Part shown: in pieces, positions 1-12,845 of the stretch
How positions within the stretch are numbered: position 1 is the stretch's first letter
How the letters are laid out: each line of letters starts with the position of its first letter
DNA from: Ctena decussata
Taxonomy: Eukaryota > Mollusca > Bivalvia > Lucinida > Lucinidae
Assembly: GCA_963989385.1 (NCBI GenBank)
Contig: OZ022500.1
Coordinates: 117,655,842-117,719,841, forward strand
Length of the DNA: 64,000 nucleotides
Direction: 5' to 3'
Notes under the pieces: generated by a model
The model's database searches: none
Told to the model about the DNA's origin: nothing
Seen by the model: the letters and a program-made list of their open reading frames with translations, nothing else
Program-made: the position numbers and the translations under genes

Positions 1-260
1 TTGATTTTGGTAACTGATCCCCTAGGAAAAAAGTATGCTCTTTTTTTGGGTACTAATCGGTGGTTGCCATACTCAGCCTAGCTTAGCGGCTCACTGAGAT
101 GGGAAGGCAGTGGATGTTTTCATCTCAAATTGATAGGCTAGGATGACACTTTAAAGCAAGACAGGTTTGGAAAACTTTGTATGTACAGTTTTGTAATAAA
201 ATGACCAGATGTTAACATTGTCGTCTATGGAAAATTAATGGTGGAATGCAACCTTTTTTT

Positions 261-1192
261 TAAAGCGCATTAAGTCAGATTGACCTTGGCCTTGTTTCTT
301 ACTTTCGGTTTCACTTTAGATGTATATCTAGAGATATGTGTCCCTTTGACCATTAAAAGTACATTCTTCTGTGTGTTATCCATAGTGAGATTGTTGTTGT
401 AATTGATGATTTGAGGCTTTAGGCCTAGGATCATCAGCAAAAGTGAAAACAACATTTTTCTCCATGTAGAATCCAGGGAGGGGGGGGGGGGGGGTTGAAA
501 TGCAACTATATTATTGTACTATAAGTTTTGATGGTAAATTATTTCACATTATTCCAATTTCACATTACGCGGTTAGAGAAAAAGCATCTGGAACACCTGG
601 AAACATTTAAAAGCCCATAAAAGCATGATATATGCGATTCTGCGAAATACAGAAAGCGTCGCTTTTCGGAGACTTTTGCAAGTAAATAAGTATTTTTTGA
701 GGAAAAATATAATTTTAACCAAACATTTACCTTAAATTCATATCAACCTTGTTTCTCTGCTTCTTTTGGTGTGTAGATTTTGACTATTAAACCAATTTTA
801 CTGCATTTATGTCCTAAACAGCCTCCAAATACCAAGATTTTAACCAAAATGAGGGGGTATACATAGAAAATTGCCAATAAATGCTTATGTATAACAGATC
901 TAACCACATTTTCTTGTTTTTATTATTAAGAGAAGTATTAAGGCTCCTATGAAAAGATAAATGTTTCCATAGATATAAAAGAATAGCAACAAAATCATTA
1001 TTAATTTTCATTAATCCTTAAAATCATCAGTTTCAGTCATTTCGCTACAGAAACCTCAGCCGACATAGTGAAACTGTCCTAAATGGTACATTTCTTTACG
1101 GATTCATTTGAAACTTGGAGATCACAATGAAAATGTATCAAACTAACATTCAAACTGTTCAGTTTATGGCACATTGCAAAAAGTCAGTTTGG
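261..1192. repeat. Satellite module A (first complete copy)
   Basis: This is the representative A module, about 930 bp and AT-rich. Near 476-495 it carries an uninterrupted G run that varies from about 10 to 23 bases among copies. A diagnostic SNP about 120 bp into the module (GTGTTATCC or GTGATATCC) defines two subtypes that are intermixed along the array. The 61- and 65-codon minus-strand frames are preserved only as far as the DNA itself is. I see no coding signature beyond that and no terminal inverted repeat. Confidence 0.9.
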
Positions 1193-1275
1193 TTTAGGGT
1201 ACAGTCCACTAAATATTCATGAGGACTTGCCCCGCCTATTTCGGGGAGAGCATTAGGTTTACATTGTACGAGAGA

Positions 1276-1325
1276 TGACGTCATCTGTCAATCATGCATG
1301 TTAGATTTCTTGCAGTATAAAAAAA
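1276..1325 (+). promoter_or_regulatory. CRE-like TGACGTCA plus TATA-like box in module B
   Basis: TGACGTCA at 1276-1283 is followed about 33 bp later by TATAAAAAAA at 1316-1325. An AATAAA lies about 260 bp further on. The layout resembles a compact RNA polymerase II unit and repeats in every complete B copy. Sequence identity between copies explains the conservation, so promoter function is only inferred. Confidence 0.3.
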
Positions 1326-1386
1326 GACCAACAAATGATAGTTACAAAAAGGCATATCTAATTGAGAAATATTTTACCAGAAGGAG

Positions 1387-1473
1387 ATGGGGTTGATTTT
1401 GGTAACTGATCCCCTAGGAAAAAAGTATGCTCTTTTTTTGGGTACTAATCGGTGGTTGCCATACTCAGCCTAG
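1387..1473 (+). other. 28-codon ORF in module B, doubtful
   Basis: An ATG with purines around it (GAGATGG) lies about 60 bp downstream of the TATA-like box and opens a 28-codon frame ending TAG. It recurs in each complete B module. At least one copy (near 23505) carries a silent change (ACT to ACC) in it. It matches no family I recognise. It is listed only because it sits between a promoter-like and a poly(A)-like signal. The likeliest reading is chance. Confidence 0.1.
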
Positions 1474-4400
1474 CTTAGCGGCTCACTGAGATGGGAAGGC
1501 AGTGGATGTTTTCATCTCAAATTGATAGGCTAGGATGACACTTTAAAGCAAGACAGGTTTGGAAAACTTTGTATGTACAGTTTTGTAATAAAATGACCAG
1601 ATGTTAACATTGTCGTCTATGGAAAATTAATGGTGGAATGCAACCTAAAGCGCATTAAGTCAGATTGACCTTGGCCTTGTTTCTTACTTTCGGTTTCACT
1701 TTAGATGTATATCTAGAGATATGTGTCCCTTTGACCATTAAAAGTACATTCTTCTGTGTGATATCCATAGTGAGATTGTTGTTGTAATTGATGATTTGAG
1801 GCTTTAGGCCTAGGATCATCAGCAAAAGTGAAAACAACATTTTTCTCCATGTAGAATCCAGGGAGGGGGGGGGGGGTTGAAATGCAACTATATTATTGTA
1901 CTATAAGTTTTGATGGTAAATTATTTCACATTATTCCAATTTCACATTACGCGGTTAGAGAAAAAGCATCTGGAACACCTGGAAACATTTAAAAGCCCAT
2001 AAAAGCATGATATATGCGATTCTGCGAAATACAGAAAGCGTCGCTTTTCGGAGACTTTTGCAAGTAAATAAGTATTTTTTGAGGAAAAATATAATTTTAA
2101 CCAAACATTTACCTTAAATTCATATCAACCTTGTTTCTCTGCTTCTTTTGGTGTGTAGATTTTGACTATTAAACCAATTTTACTGCATTTATGTCCTAAA
2201 CAGCCTCCAAATACCAAGATTTTAACCAAAATGAGGGGGTATACATAGAAAATTGCCAATAAATGCTTATGTATAACAGATCTAACCACATTTTCTTGTT
2301 TTTATTATTAAGAGAAGTATTAAGGCTCCTATGAAAAGATAAATGTTTCCATAGATATAAAAGAATAGCAACAAAATCATTATTAATTTTCATTAATCCT
2401 TAAAATCATCAGTTTCAGTCATTTCGCTACAGAAACCTCAGCCGACATAGTGAAACTGTCCTAAATGGTACATTTCTTTACGGATTCATTTGAAACTTGG
2501 AGATCACAATGAAAATGTATCAAACTAACATTCAAACTGTTCAGTTTATGGCACATTGCAAAAAGTCAGTTTGGTTTAGGGTACAGTCCACTAAATATTC
2601 ATGAGGACTTGCCCCGCCTATTTCGGGGAGAGCATTAGGTTTACATTGTACGAGAGATGACGTCATCTGTCAATCATGCATGTTAGATTTCTTGCAGTAT
2701 AAAAAAAGACCAACAAATGATAGTTACAAAAAGGCATATCTAATTGAGAAATATTTTACCAGAAGGAGATGGGGTTGATTTTGGTAACTGATCCCCTAGG
2801 AAAAAAGTATGCTCTTTTTTTGGGTACTAATCGGTGGTTGCCATACTCAGCCTAGCTTAGCGGCTCACTGAGATGGGAAGGCAGTGGATGTTTTCATCTC
2901 AAATTGATAGGCTAGGATGACACTTTAAAGCAAGACAGGTTTGGAAAACTTTGTATGTACAGTTTTGTAATAAAATGACCAGATGTTAACATTGTCGTCT
3001 ATGGAAAATTAATGGTGGAATGCAACCTAAAGCGCATTAAGTCAGATTGACCTTGGCCTTGTTTCTTACTTTCGGTTTCACTTTAGATGTATATCTAGAG
3101 ATATGTGTCCCTTTGACCATTAAAAGTACATTCTTCTGTGTGTTATCCATAGTGAGATTGTTGTTGTAATTGATGATTTGAGGCTTTAGGCCTAGGATCA
3201 TCATCAAAAGTGAAAACAACATTTTTCTCCATGTAGAATCCAGGGAGGGGGGGGGGGGGGGGGGTTGAAATGCAACTACATTATTGTACTATAAGTTTTG
3301 ATGGTAAATTATTTCACATTATTCCAATTTCACATTACCCGGTTAGAGAAAAAGCATCTGGAACACCTGGAAACATTTAAAAGCCCATATAAGCATGATA
3401 TATGCGATTCTGCGAAATACAGAAAGCGTCGCTTTTCGGAGACTTTTGCAAGTAAATAAGTATTTTTTGAGGAAAAATATAATTTTAACCAAACATTTAC
3501 CTTAAATTCATATCAACCTTGTTTCTCTGCTTCTTTTGGTGTGTAGATTTTGACTATTAAACCAATTTTACTGCATTTATGTCCTAAACAGCCTCCAAAT
3601 ACCAAGATTTTAACCAAAATGAGGGGGTATACATAGAAAATTGCCAATAAATGCTTATGTATAACAGATCTAACCACATTTTCTTGTTTTTATTATTAAG
3701 AGAAGTATTAAGGCTCCTATGAAAAGATAAATGTTTCCATAGATATAAAAGAATAGCAACAAAATCATTATTAATTTTCATTAATCCTTAAAATCATCAG
3801 TTTCAGTCATTTCGCTACAGAAACCTCAGCCGACATAGTGAAACTGTCCTAAATGGTACATTTCTTTACGGATTCATTTGAAACTTGGAGATCACAATGA
3901 AAATGTATCAAACTAACATTCAAACTGTTCAGTTTATGGCACATTGCAAAAAGTCAGTTTGGTTAAAGCGCATTAAGTCAGATTGACCTTGGCCTTGTTT
4001 CTTACTTTCGGTTTCACTTTAGATGTATATCTAGAGATATGTGTCCCTTTGACCATTAAAAGTACATTCTTCTGTGTGTTATCCATAGTGAGATTGTTGT
4101 TGTAATTGATGATTTGAGGCTTTAGGCCTAGGATCATCAGCAAAAGTGAAAACAACATTTTTCTCCATGTAGAATCCAGGGAGGGGGGGGGGGGGGGTTG
4201 AAATGCAACTATATTATTGTACTATAAGTTTTGATGGTAAATTATTTCACATTATTCCAATTTCACATTACGCGGTTAGAGAAAAAGCATCTGGAACACC
4301 TGGAAACATTTAAAAGCCCATAAAAGCATGATATATGCGATTCTGCGAAATACAGAAAGCGTCGCTTTTCGGAGACTTTTGCAAGTAAATAAGTATTTTT

Positions 4401-7400
4401 TGAGGAAAAATATAATTTTAACCAAACATTTACCTTAAATTCATATCAACCTTGATTCTCTGCTTCTTTTGGTGTGTAGATTTTGACTATTAAACCAATT
4501 TTACTGCATTTATGTCCTAAACAGCCTCCAAATACCAAGATTTTAACCAAAATGAGGGGGTATACATAGAAAATTGCCAATAAATGCTTATGTATAACAG
4601 ATCTAACCACATTTTCTTGTTTTTATTATTAAGAGAAGTATTAAGGCTCCTATGAAAAGATAAATGTTTCCATAGATATAAAAGAATAGCAACAAAATCA
4701 TTATTAATTTTCATTAATCCTTAAAATCATCAGTTTCAGTCATTTCGCTACAGAAACCTCAGCCGACATAGTGAAACTGTCCTAAATGGTACATTTCTTT
4801 ACGGATTCATTTGAAACTTGGAGATCACAATGAAAATGTATCAAACTAACATTCAAACTGTTCAGTTTATGGCACATTGCAAAAAGTCAGTTTGGTTTAG
4901 GGTACAGTCCACTAAATATTCATGAGGACTTGCCCCGCCTATTTCGGGGAGAGCATTAGGTTTACATTGTACGAGAGATGACGTCATCTGTCAATCATGC
5001 ATGTTAGATTTCTTGCAGTATAAAAAAAGACCAACAAATGATAGTTACAAAAAGGCATATCTAATTGAGAAATATTTTACCAGAAGGAGATGGGGTTGAT
5101 TTTGGTAACTGATCCCCTAGGAAAAAAGTATGCTCTTTTTTTGGGTACTAATTGGTGGTTGCCATACTCAGCCTAGCTTAGCGGCTCACTGAGATGGGAA
5201 GGCAGTGGATGTTTTCATCTCAAATTGATAGGCTAGGATGACACTTTAAAGCAAGACAGGTTTGGAAAACTTTGTATGTACAGTTTTGTAATAAAATGAC
5301 CAGATGTTAACATTGTCGTCTATGGAAAATTAATGGTGGAATGCAACTGGGTACAGTCCACTAAATATTCATGAGGACTTGCCCCGCCTATTTCGGGGAG
5401 AGCATTAGGTTTACATTGTACGAGAGATGACGTCATCTGTCAATCATGCATGTTAGATTTCTTGCAGTATAAAAAAAGACCAACAAATGATAGTTACAAA
5501 AAGGCATATCTAATTGAGAAATATTTTACCAGAAGGAGATGGGGTTGATTTTGGTAACTGATCCCCTAGGAAAAAAGTATGCTCTTTTTTTGGGTACTAA
5601 TCGGTGGTTGCCATACTCAGCCTAGCTTAGCGGCTCACTGAGATGGGAAGGCAGTGGATGTTTTCATCTCAAATTGATAGGCTAGGATGACACTTTAAAG
5701 CAAGACAGGTTTGGAAAACTTTGTATGTACAGTTTTGTAATAAAATGACCAGATGTTAACATTGTCGTCTATGGAAAATTAATGGTGGAATGCAACCTAA
5801 AGCGCATTAAGTCAGATTGACCTTGGCCTTGTTTCTTACTTTCGGTTTCACTTTAGATGTATATCTAGAGATATGTGTCCCTTTGACCATTAAAAGTACA
5901 TTCTTCTGTGTGTTATCCATAGTGAGATTCTTGTTGTAATTGATGATTTGAGGCTTTAGGCCTAGGATCATCAGCAAAAGTGAAAACAACATTTTTCGTC
6001 ATGTAGAATCCAGGGAGGGGGGGGGGTTGAAATGCAACTACATTATTGTACTATAAGTTTTGATGGTAAATTATTTCACATTATTCCAATTTCACATTAC
6101 GCGGTTAGAGAAAAAGCATCTGGAACACCTGGAAACATTTAAAAGCCCATATAAGCATGATATATGCGATTCTGCGAAATACAGAAAGCGTCGCTTTTCG
6201 GAGACTTTTGCAAGTAAATAAGTATTTTTTGAGGAAAAATATAATTTTAACCAAACATTTACCTTAAATTCATATCAACCTTGTTTCTCTGCTTCTTTTG
6301 GTGTGTAGATTTTGACTATTAAACCAATTTTACTGCATTTATGTCCTAAACAGCCTCCAAATACCAAGATTTTAACCAAAATGAGGGGGTATACATAGAA
6401 AATTGCCAATAAATGCTTATGTATAACAGATCTAACCACATTTTCTTGCTTTTATTATTAAGAGAAGTATTAAGGCTCCTATGAAAAGATAAATGTTTCC
6501 ATAGATATAAAAGAATAGCAACAAAATCATTATTAATTTTCATTAATCCTTAAAATCATCAGTTTCAGTCATTTCGCTACAGAAACCTCAGCCGACATAG
6601 TGAAACTGTCCTAAATGGTACATTTCTTTACGGATTCATTTGAAACTTGGAGATCACAATGAAAATGTATCAAACTAACATTCAAACTGTTCAGTTTATG
6701 GCACATTGCAAAAAGTCAGTTTGGTTAAAGCGCATTAAGTCAGATTGACCTTGGCCTTGTTTCTTACTTTCGGTTTCACTTTAGATGTATATCTAGAGAT
6801 ATGTGTCCCTTTGACCATTAAAAGTACATTCTTCTGTGTGTTATCCATAGTGAGATTGTTGTTGTAATTGATGATTTGAGGCTTTAGGCCTAGGATCATC
6901 AGCAAAAGTGAAAACAACATTTTTCTCCATGTAGAATCCAGGGAGGGGGGGGGGGGGGGGGTTGAAATGCAACTACATTATTGTACTATAAGTTTTGATG
7001 GTAAATTATTTCACATTATTCCAATTTCACATTACGCGGTTAGAGAAAAAGCATCTGGAACACCTGGAAACATTTAAAAGCCCATAAAAGCATGATATAT
7101 GCGATTCTGCGAAATACAGAAAGCGTCGCTTTTCGGAGACTTTTGCAAGTAAATAAGTATTTTTTGAGGAAAAATATAATTTTAACCAAACATTTACCTT
7201 AAATTCATATCAACCTTGTTTCTCTGCTTCTTTTGGTGTGTAGATTTTGACTATTAAACCAATTTTACTGCATTTATGTCCTAAACAGCCTCCAAATACC
7301 AAGATTTTAACCAAAATGAGGGGGTATACATAGAAAATTGCCAATAAATGCTTATGTATAACAGATCTAACCACATTTTCTTGTTTTTATTATTAAGAGA

Positions 7401-10220
7401 AGTATTAAGGCTCCTATGAAAAGATAAATGTTTCCATAGATATAAAAGAATAGCAACAAAATCATTATTAATTTTCATTAATCCTTAAAATCATCAGTTT
7501 CAGTCATTTCGCTACAGAAACCTCAGCCGACATAGTGAAACTGTCCTAAATGGTACATTTCTTTACGGATTCATTTGAAACTTGGAGATCACAATGAAAA
7601 TGTATCAAACTAACATTCAAACTGTTCAGTTTATGGCACATTGCAAAAAGTCAGTTTGGTTAAAGCGCATTAAGTCAGATTGACCTTGGCCTTGTTTCTT
7701 ACTTTCGGTTTCACTTTAGATGTATATCTAGAGATATGTGTCCCTTTGACCATTAAAAGTACATTCTTCTGTGTGATATCCATAGTGAGATTGTTGTTGT
7801 AATTGATGATTTGAGGCTTTAGGCCTAGGATCATCAGCAAAAGTGAAAACAACATTTTTCTCCATGTAGAATCCAGGGAGGGGGGGGGGTTGAAATGCAA
7901 CTATATTATTGTACTATAAGTTTTGATGGTAAATTATTTCACATTATTCCAATTTCACATTACGCGGTTAGAGAAAAAGCATCTGGAACACCTGGAAACA
8001 TTTAAAAGCCCATAAAAGCATGATATATGCGATTCTGCGAAATACAGAAAGCGTCGCTTTTCGGAGACTTTTGCAAGTAAATAAGTATTTTTTGAGGAAA
8101 AATATAATTTTAACCAAACATTTACCTTAAATTCATATCAACCTTGTTTCTCTGCTTCTTTTGGTGTGTAGATTTTGACTATTAAACCAATTTTACTGCA
8201 TTTATGTCCTAAACAGCCTCCAAATACCAAGATTTTAACCAAAATGAGGGGGTATACATAGAAAATTGCCAATAAATGCTTATGTATAACAGATCTAACC
8301 ACATTTTCTTGTTTTTATTATTAAGAGAAGTATTAAGGCTCCTATGAAAAGATAAATGTTTCCATAGATATAAAAGAATAGCAACAAAATCATTATTAAT
8401 TTTCATTAATCCTTAAAATCATCAGTTTCAGTCATTTCGCTACAGAAACCTCAGCCGACATAGTGAAACTGTCCTAAATGGTACATTTCTTTACGGATTC
8501 ATTTGAAACTTGGAGATCACAATGAAAATGTATCAAACTAACATTCAAACTGTTCAGTTTATGGCACATTGCAAAAAGTCAGTTTGGTTTAGGGTACAGT
8601 CCACTAAATATTCATGAGGACTTGCCCCGCCTATTTTGGGGAGAGCATTAGGTTTACATTGTACGAGAGATGACGTCATCTGTCAATCATGCATGTTAGA
8701 TTTCTTGCAGTATAAAAAAAGACCAACAAATGATAGTTACAAAAAGGCATATCTAATTGAGAAATATTTTACCAGAAGGAGATGGGGTTGATTTTGGTAA
8801 CTGATCCCCTAGGAAAAAAGTATGCTCTTTTTTTGGGTACTAATCGGTGGTTGCCATACTCAGCCTAGCTTAGCGGCTCACTGAGATGGGAAGGCAGTGG
8901 ATGTTTTCATCTCAAATTGATAGGCTAGGATGACACTTTAAAGCAAGACAGGTTTGGAAAACTTTGTATGTACAGTTTTGTAATAAAATGACCAGATGTT
9001 AACATTGTCGTCTATGGAAAATTAATGGTGGAATGCAACCTAAAGCGCATTAAGTCAGATTGACCTTGGCCTTGTTTCTTACTTTCGGTTTCACTTTAGA
9101 TGTATATCTAGAGATATGTGTCCCTTTGACCATTAAAAGTACATTCTTCTGTGTGTTATCCATAGTGAGATTGTTGTTGTAATTGATGATTTGAGGCTTT
9201 AGGCCTAGGATCATCAGCAAAAGTGAAAACAACATTTTTCTCCATGTAGAATCCAGGGAGGGGGGGGGGTTTGAAATGCAACTGTATTATTGTACTATAA
9301 GTTTTGATGGTAAATTATTTCACATTATTCCAATTTCACATTACGCGGTTAGAGAAAAAGCATCTGGAACACCTGGAAACATTTAAAAGCCCATAAAAGC
9401 ATGATATATGCGATTCTGCGAAATACAGAAAGCGTCGCTTTTCGGAGACTTTTGCAAGTAAATAAGTATTTTTTGAGGAAAAATATAATTTTAACCAAAC
9501 ATTTACCTTAAATTCATATCAACCTTGTTTCTCTGCTTCTTTTGGTGTGTAGATTTTGACTATTAAACCAATTTTACTGCATTTATGTCCTAAACAGCCT
9601 CCAAATACCAAGATTTTAACCAAAATGAGGGGGTATACATAGAAAATTGCCAATAAATGCTTATGTATAACAGATCTAACCACATTTTCTTGTTTTTATT
9701 ATTAAGAGAAGTATTAAGGCTCCTATGAAAAGATAAATGTTTCCATAGATATAAAAGAATAGCAACAAAATCATTATTAATTTTCATTAATCCTTAAAAT
9801 CATCAGTTTCAGTCATTTCGCTACAGAAACCTCAGCCGACATAGTGAAACTGTCCTAAATGGTACATTTCTTTACGGATTCATTTGAAACTTGGAGATCA
9901 CAATGAAAATGTATCAAACTAACATTCAAACTGTTCAGTTTATGGCACATTGCAAAAAGTCAGTTTGGTTTAGGGTACAGTCCACTAAATATTCATGAGG
10001 ACTTGCCCCGCCTATTTCGGGGAGAGCATTAGGTTTACATTGTACGAGAGATGACGTCATCTGTCAATCATGCATGTTAGATTTCTTGCAGTATAAAAAA
10101 AGACCAACAAATGATAGTTACAAAAAGGCATATCTAATTGAGAAATATTTTACCAGAAGGAGATGGGGTTGATTTTGGTAACTGATCCCCTAGGAAAAAA
10201 GTATGCTCTTTTTTTGGGTA

Positions 10221-10464
10221 TAAAGTAAAACTCACCCATTACTTTAGACTGTATGGAACAGAGCCGCAAACTTGTCTCAGCCGGTAGAATTCTCATCTGA
10301 AGCTCCAGAGAAAGAAAGCCCGTCTTCCCGCTACGACGTCAAGGTAAGTAAGAGAGCGCTTCTGCAGTCACGTGCAGCGAAATTAGCGCCATCTAAATTC
10401 CGAACCAAATCGACCAGTAACTGACCGCAATGGACAATCCGTCGGACATGGCGCAACCACTACA
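10221..10464 (-). repeat. 3' LTR of the gypsy-type element
   Basis: The 244-bp LTR reads TGTAGTGGTTGCGCC at its 5' end and finishes ACTTTA on the minus strand. It matches the copy at 15900-16143 except at two bases (CTCCAG/CTGCAG and AAATTCC/AAATGCC on the plus strand). It contains a CACGTG and a GACGTC motif. I see no clear TATA box. Confidence 0.93.
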
Positions 10465-10478
10465 CTCCTCCCCATTTT
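10465..10478 (-). other. Polypurine tract
   Basis: On the minus strand AAAATGGGGAGGAG lies directly upstream of the TGTAGTGG start of the 3' LTR. This is the position and base composition expected for the plus-strand DNA primer of an LTR retrotransposon. It helps fix both the element's orientation and its LTR boundary. Confidence 0.8.
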
Positions 10479-10589
10479 CTGAAGAAAGATCCGGCGACTT
10501 CTCGGACGTTCTCAGTATCAGTAGAACACCTGGTATGCAGTAAAGCTCCCAGTGTTTAGCTGATGTGGCAGCGTGTCGTAGAATATTCA

Positions 10590-11000
10590 AGAAACATCTG
10601 ACATGCAGAAGGCGCTATTGGTTGTATCGTAGCTGACTGGCGGTTCCTGATACATCTGACGTGCAGAAGAAGCTATCAGTTGTATCGTAGTTGATTGACG
10701 ATTCCTGATACATCTGACGTGCAAAAGAAGCTATCAGTTGTATCGTAGCTGACTGTAGGGTGTGACTTCTGGATACATCTGACGTGCAGAAGAAGCTATC
10801 CGGTGTATCACAGTTGGCTTGAGTTCTTGATACATCTGACATGCAGAAGAAGCTATCAGGTGTATCACAGTTGATTCGGGTTCTTGATACATCTGACATG
10901 CAGAAGAAGCTATCAGGTGTATCACAGTTGACTTGGGTTCTTGATACATCTGACATGCAGAGGTAGCTATAAGTGGTATCGTAGCTGACCGTGGGGTGTA
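10590..11000. repeat. 57-65 bp minisatellite in the element's 3' region
   Basis: About seven head-to-tail copies of a unit containing GATACATCTGAC and GCAGAAGAAGCTATC occur, with the TACATCTGAC word spaced 57, 58 or 65 bp apart. The array lies between the integrase remnant and the 3' LTR. The long minus-strand frame over it simply reads the repeat (repeated CMSDVSRT) and is not a gene. Confidence 0.88.
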
Positions 11001-11039
11001 ATCTGTCCCTACCCTTCATAGTAGATCCCTTTCTGTCTG

Positions 11040-11206
11040 GTCCTTCCAGTACGGCCTATATGTCGTAATCCGTGATTCATGGATCTCGAGGACGGAATCT
11101 TCCAGTACGGCCTATATGTCGTAATCTGTGATTCATGGATCTCAAGGATGGAATCTTCCTGTACGGCCTATATGTCGTAATCTGTGATTCATGGATCTCA
11201 AGGGCA
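11040..11206 (-). repeat. 56-bp minisatellite apparently derived from integrase coding sequence
   Basis: Nearly three copies of a 56-bp unit containing TACGGCCTATATGTCGTAAT are present. In minus-strand translation the first unit is continuous with the integrase core frame and reads LEIHESQ, close to the usual 'FEIHSDQG' around the second catalytic Asp of gypsy integrases. The tandem array therefore seems to have grown from within the integrase gene and replaced the rest of the domain. Confidence 0.7.
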
Positions 11207-12845
11207 TTACACAAGAAAAAATGGTCAACAGCTGCTTTGGCTGTTACTTCAGCAGTTTGCGATGGGGGTGGTATACATTCTACCCATTTAGTGAACTGAT
11301 CTACCATCATAGTATGTTTTCATTTCCTCTGGACGTTTTGGCAATGGTTCCAGGTCAATATGGACTCTCTGCGTGGGTGACCTATCAACAGAATTTCTCT
11401 TTGGTTCTGGCCACTCAGCATCTCTCTTATGTCCTGCAGATGGTATATGCAATGACTTAACTGGATGGTTTCGTCTCTCAAACTTGGCATGACCAGGTCC
11501 TTCTCGTCGGTGGCATTCCGAGTTTTATACAGGATCTCGTCAATCAGGAGAAATTGTTCCCAGTTAAGCCTGTACGACTTTGCCGCAGGGCCTGCCAGGA
11601 ACAGAACTCCCTCTTTGGGTTAACAGCGTTTTTCACCCAGTAAAGTATAATTTGCTGATCTTCATCTTTGGCCTGTGCTTCTCATAAATCTCTCAATGAG
11701 AAAACCCAGTATGATGGTTCTTCAGTTACTCCAAGGCTGATCTCGATGTCTGCCAACCCACCCAACGTAAGTGTATCTATATGGACTTATTTCTCCCAGG
11801 GATCTCCCCAGACCATTAAGGCATGTCGTTTGCAACATGCCTTAATTCCAATGAAATTTTATTAAAGTGCTATTATTTTCATTTTTTAGCTAGTTAAGTT
11901 TTCAAATGCATTAAGGCTTACAACAAATTAATTATAATGTAAATTTAGACTAATTCTGACAAAACATGGCTATTTTAAGGGTTTTCTTGAAAAATTGATC
12001 AACAAGTCAAAATCTGATTTTTGTGCTAAAAGTGACATGACTTCTGAAATTTCTGGGGAGAACACTGTTATCCTGACTCTAACAGCTAGCGAACAACTTT
12101 GTTGCTGTAGCTGAGTTTCTAACTGGCTATTACTTACTCCCTGCAATACCTCAGGCCTCTGGGAAATACCCCTCCACGACATACCCCAGGTTTTACCTGA
12201 TCATATTCTAAGATACCCCTTTTCATAGTCCCAAAATATTTCCAGATTGTATCCAGTCTGACTTTCATCACAATCCCCAGAATTAATCTGATCATTCCCC
12301 ATCGTATCTTTAATCCACCCATCAGGAGCTACCCGATTCATATCTACAAGTTTTTCAATACCCCAGGTTTTCCCTGAACATTTTCTGGTATGACCCCGTG
12401 CCCCAGGAGTGTCCCCCTGTTCCAATTCAATTGTACTTTTACCACATTCCCCAGGATTTTAAGAACTGAACATTTTCTTCCATACCAATTAAACATTCCC
12501 CAGTTACATCATCCTTTGTTCATTGATCATGATAATGATCCGCAACATTGGAGATGCCTTTGTTACTGAACCTTCCACCTCCCTGGAAAAGGAACCCCCA
12601 TTTTTATCGGCCTTTATGCAGAATTCACACCCCCCACACGGCAGATCACAGGGTTTTACCCTAAGACCATATGCATTACAATGCTCTCTAGACACCGGTA
12701 TTCTAGACATTGCACCAGCATATCCATGGCTACACAGGTCGATGTTTCACTATCCACCTGACCAACTGCCCTTGTGGGTCTTAAAACCGTAATAGCCAAG
12801 TTAGACAACAATGATCTGTACGTACCGTAAAGAGCCTACCCAGCA
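11077..12845 (-). pseudogene. Degenerate pol: RNase H end, Cys-rich linker, broken integrase
   Basis: Collinear fragments of the 3' half of a gypsy pol can be read on the minus strand across several frames. Near 12735-12840 there is an RNase H piece with TDH, LTWLL and DPQGQLVRWI, including a stop. At 12504-12710 a linker carries CDLPCGGCEFC, as in the region between RNase H and integrase in related elements. Near 11500-11600 there is a pre-integrase segment (WEQFLLIDEILYKTRNATDE). Near 11250-11380 there is VHIDL followed, after a frameshift, by VDQFTKWVECIP, the start of the integrase catalytic core. The HHCC zinc-binding part and the DDE triad are not intact, so the product cannot be a working polymerase or integrase. 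Confidence 0.85.

Larger units (their letters stand above)
1193..1645 (+). repeat. Satellite module B (first complete copy)
   Basis: This is the representative B module, about 450 bp. It starts TTTAGGGTACAG and ends GGAATGCAACC. It contains a short hairpin (CCCCGCC-TATTT-CGGGG), a palindromic TGACGTCA, a TATA-like box and an AATAAA hexamer near 1587. Both large insertions that break the array (the LTR element at 10221 and the LINE at 28370) fall within B modules. B-B joins occur once (near 5346), where GCAACT meets GGGTACAG directly. Confidence 0.9.
1..10220. repeat. Two-module (A/B) tandem satellite array, left block
   Basis: The block is near-identical tandem DNA made of module A (about 930 bp, from TAAAGCGCATTAAG to GTCAGTTTGG) and module B (about 450 bp, from TTTAGGGTACAGTCC to GGAATGCAACC). 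It opens inside a B module. A modules begin near 261, 1646, 3028, 3964, 5798, 6725, 7661 and 9041. Spacing is about 1382 bp when one B intervenes, about 930 bp for direct A-A joins (after the third, fifth and sixth A), and 1834 bp where two B modules lie side by side. Copies differ mainly in a poly-G tract and scattered SNPs, so homogenisation is recent or ongoing. The block ends at 10220 where an LTR element is inserted in a B module. The left end lies outside the window. Confidence 0.97.

Noticed and set aside
10615..11019. 134-codon frame with repeated CMSDVSRT-type units
   Set aside because: It is the translation of a 57-65 bp minisatellite in the LTR element's 3' region, with an overlapping alternative frame equally open.
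12523..12792. Plus-strand 89-codon frame
   Set aside because: It is antisense to the pol linker and RNase H remnant on the minus strand and has no recognisable domain.
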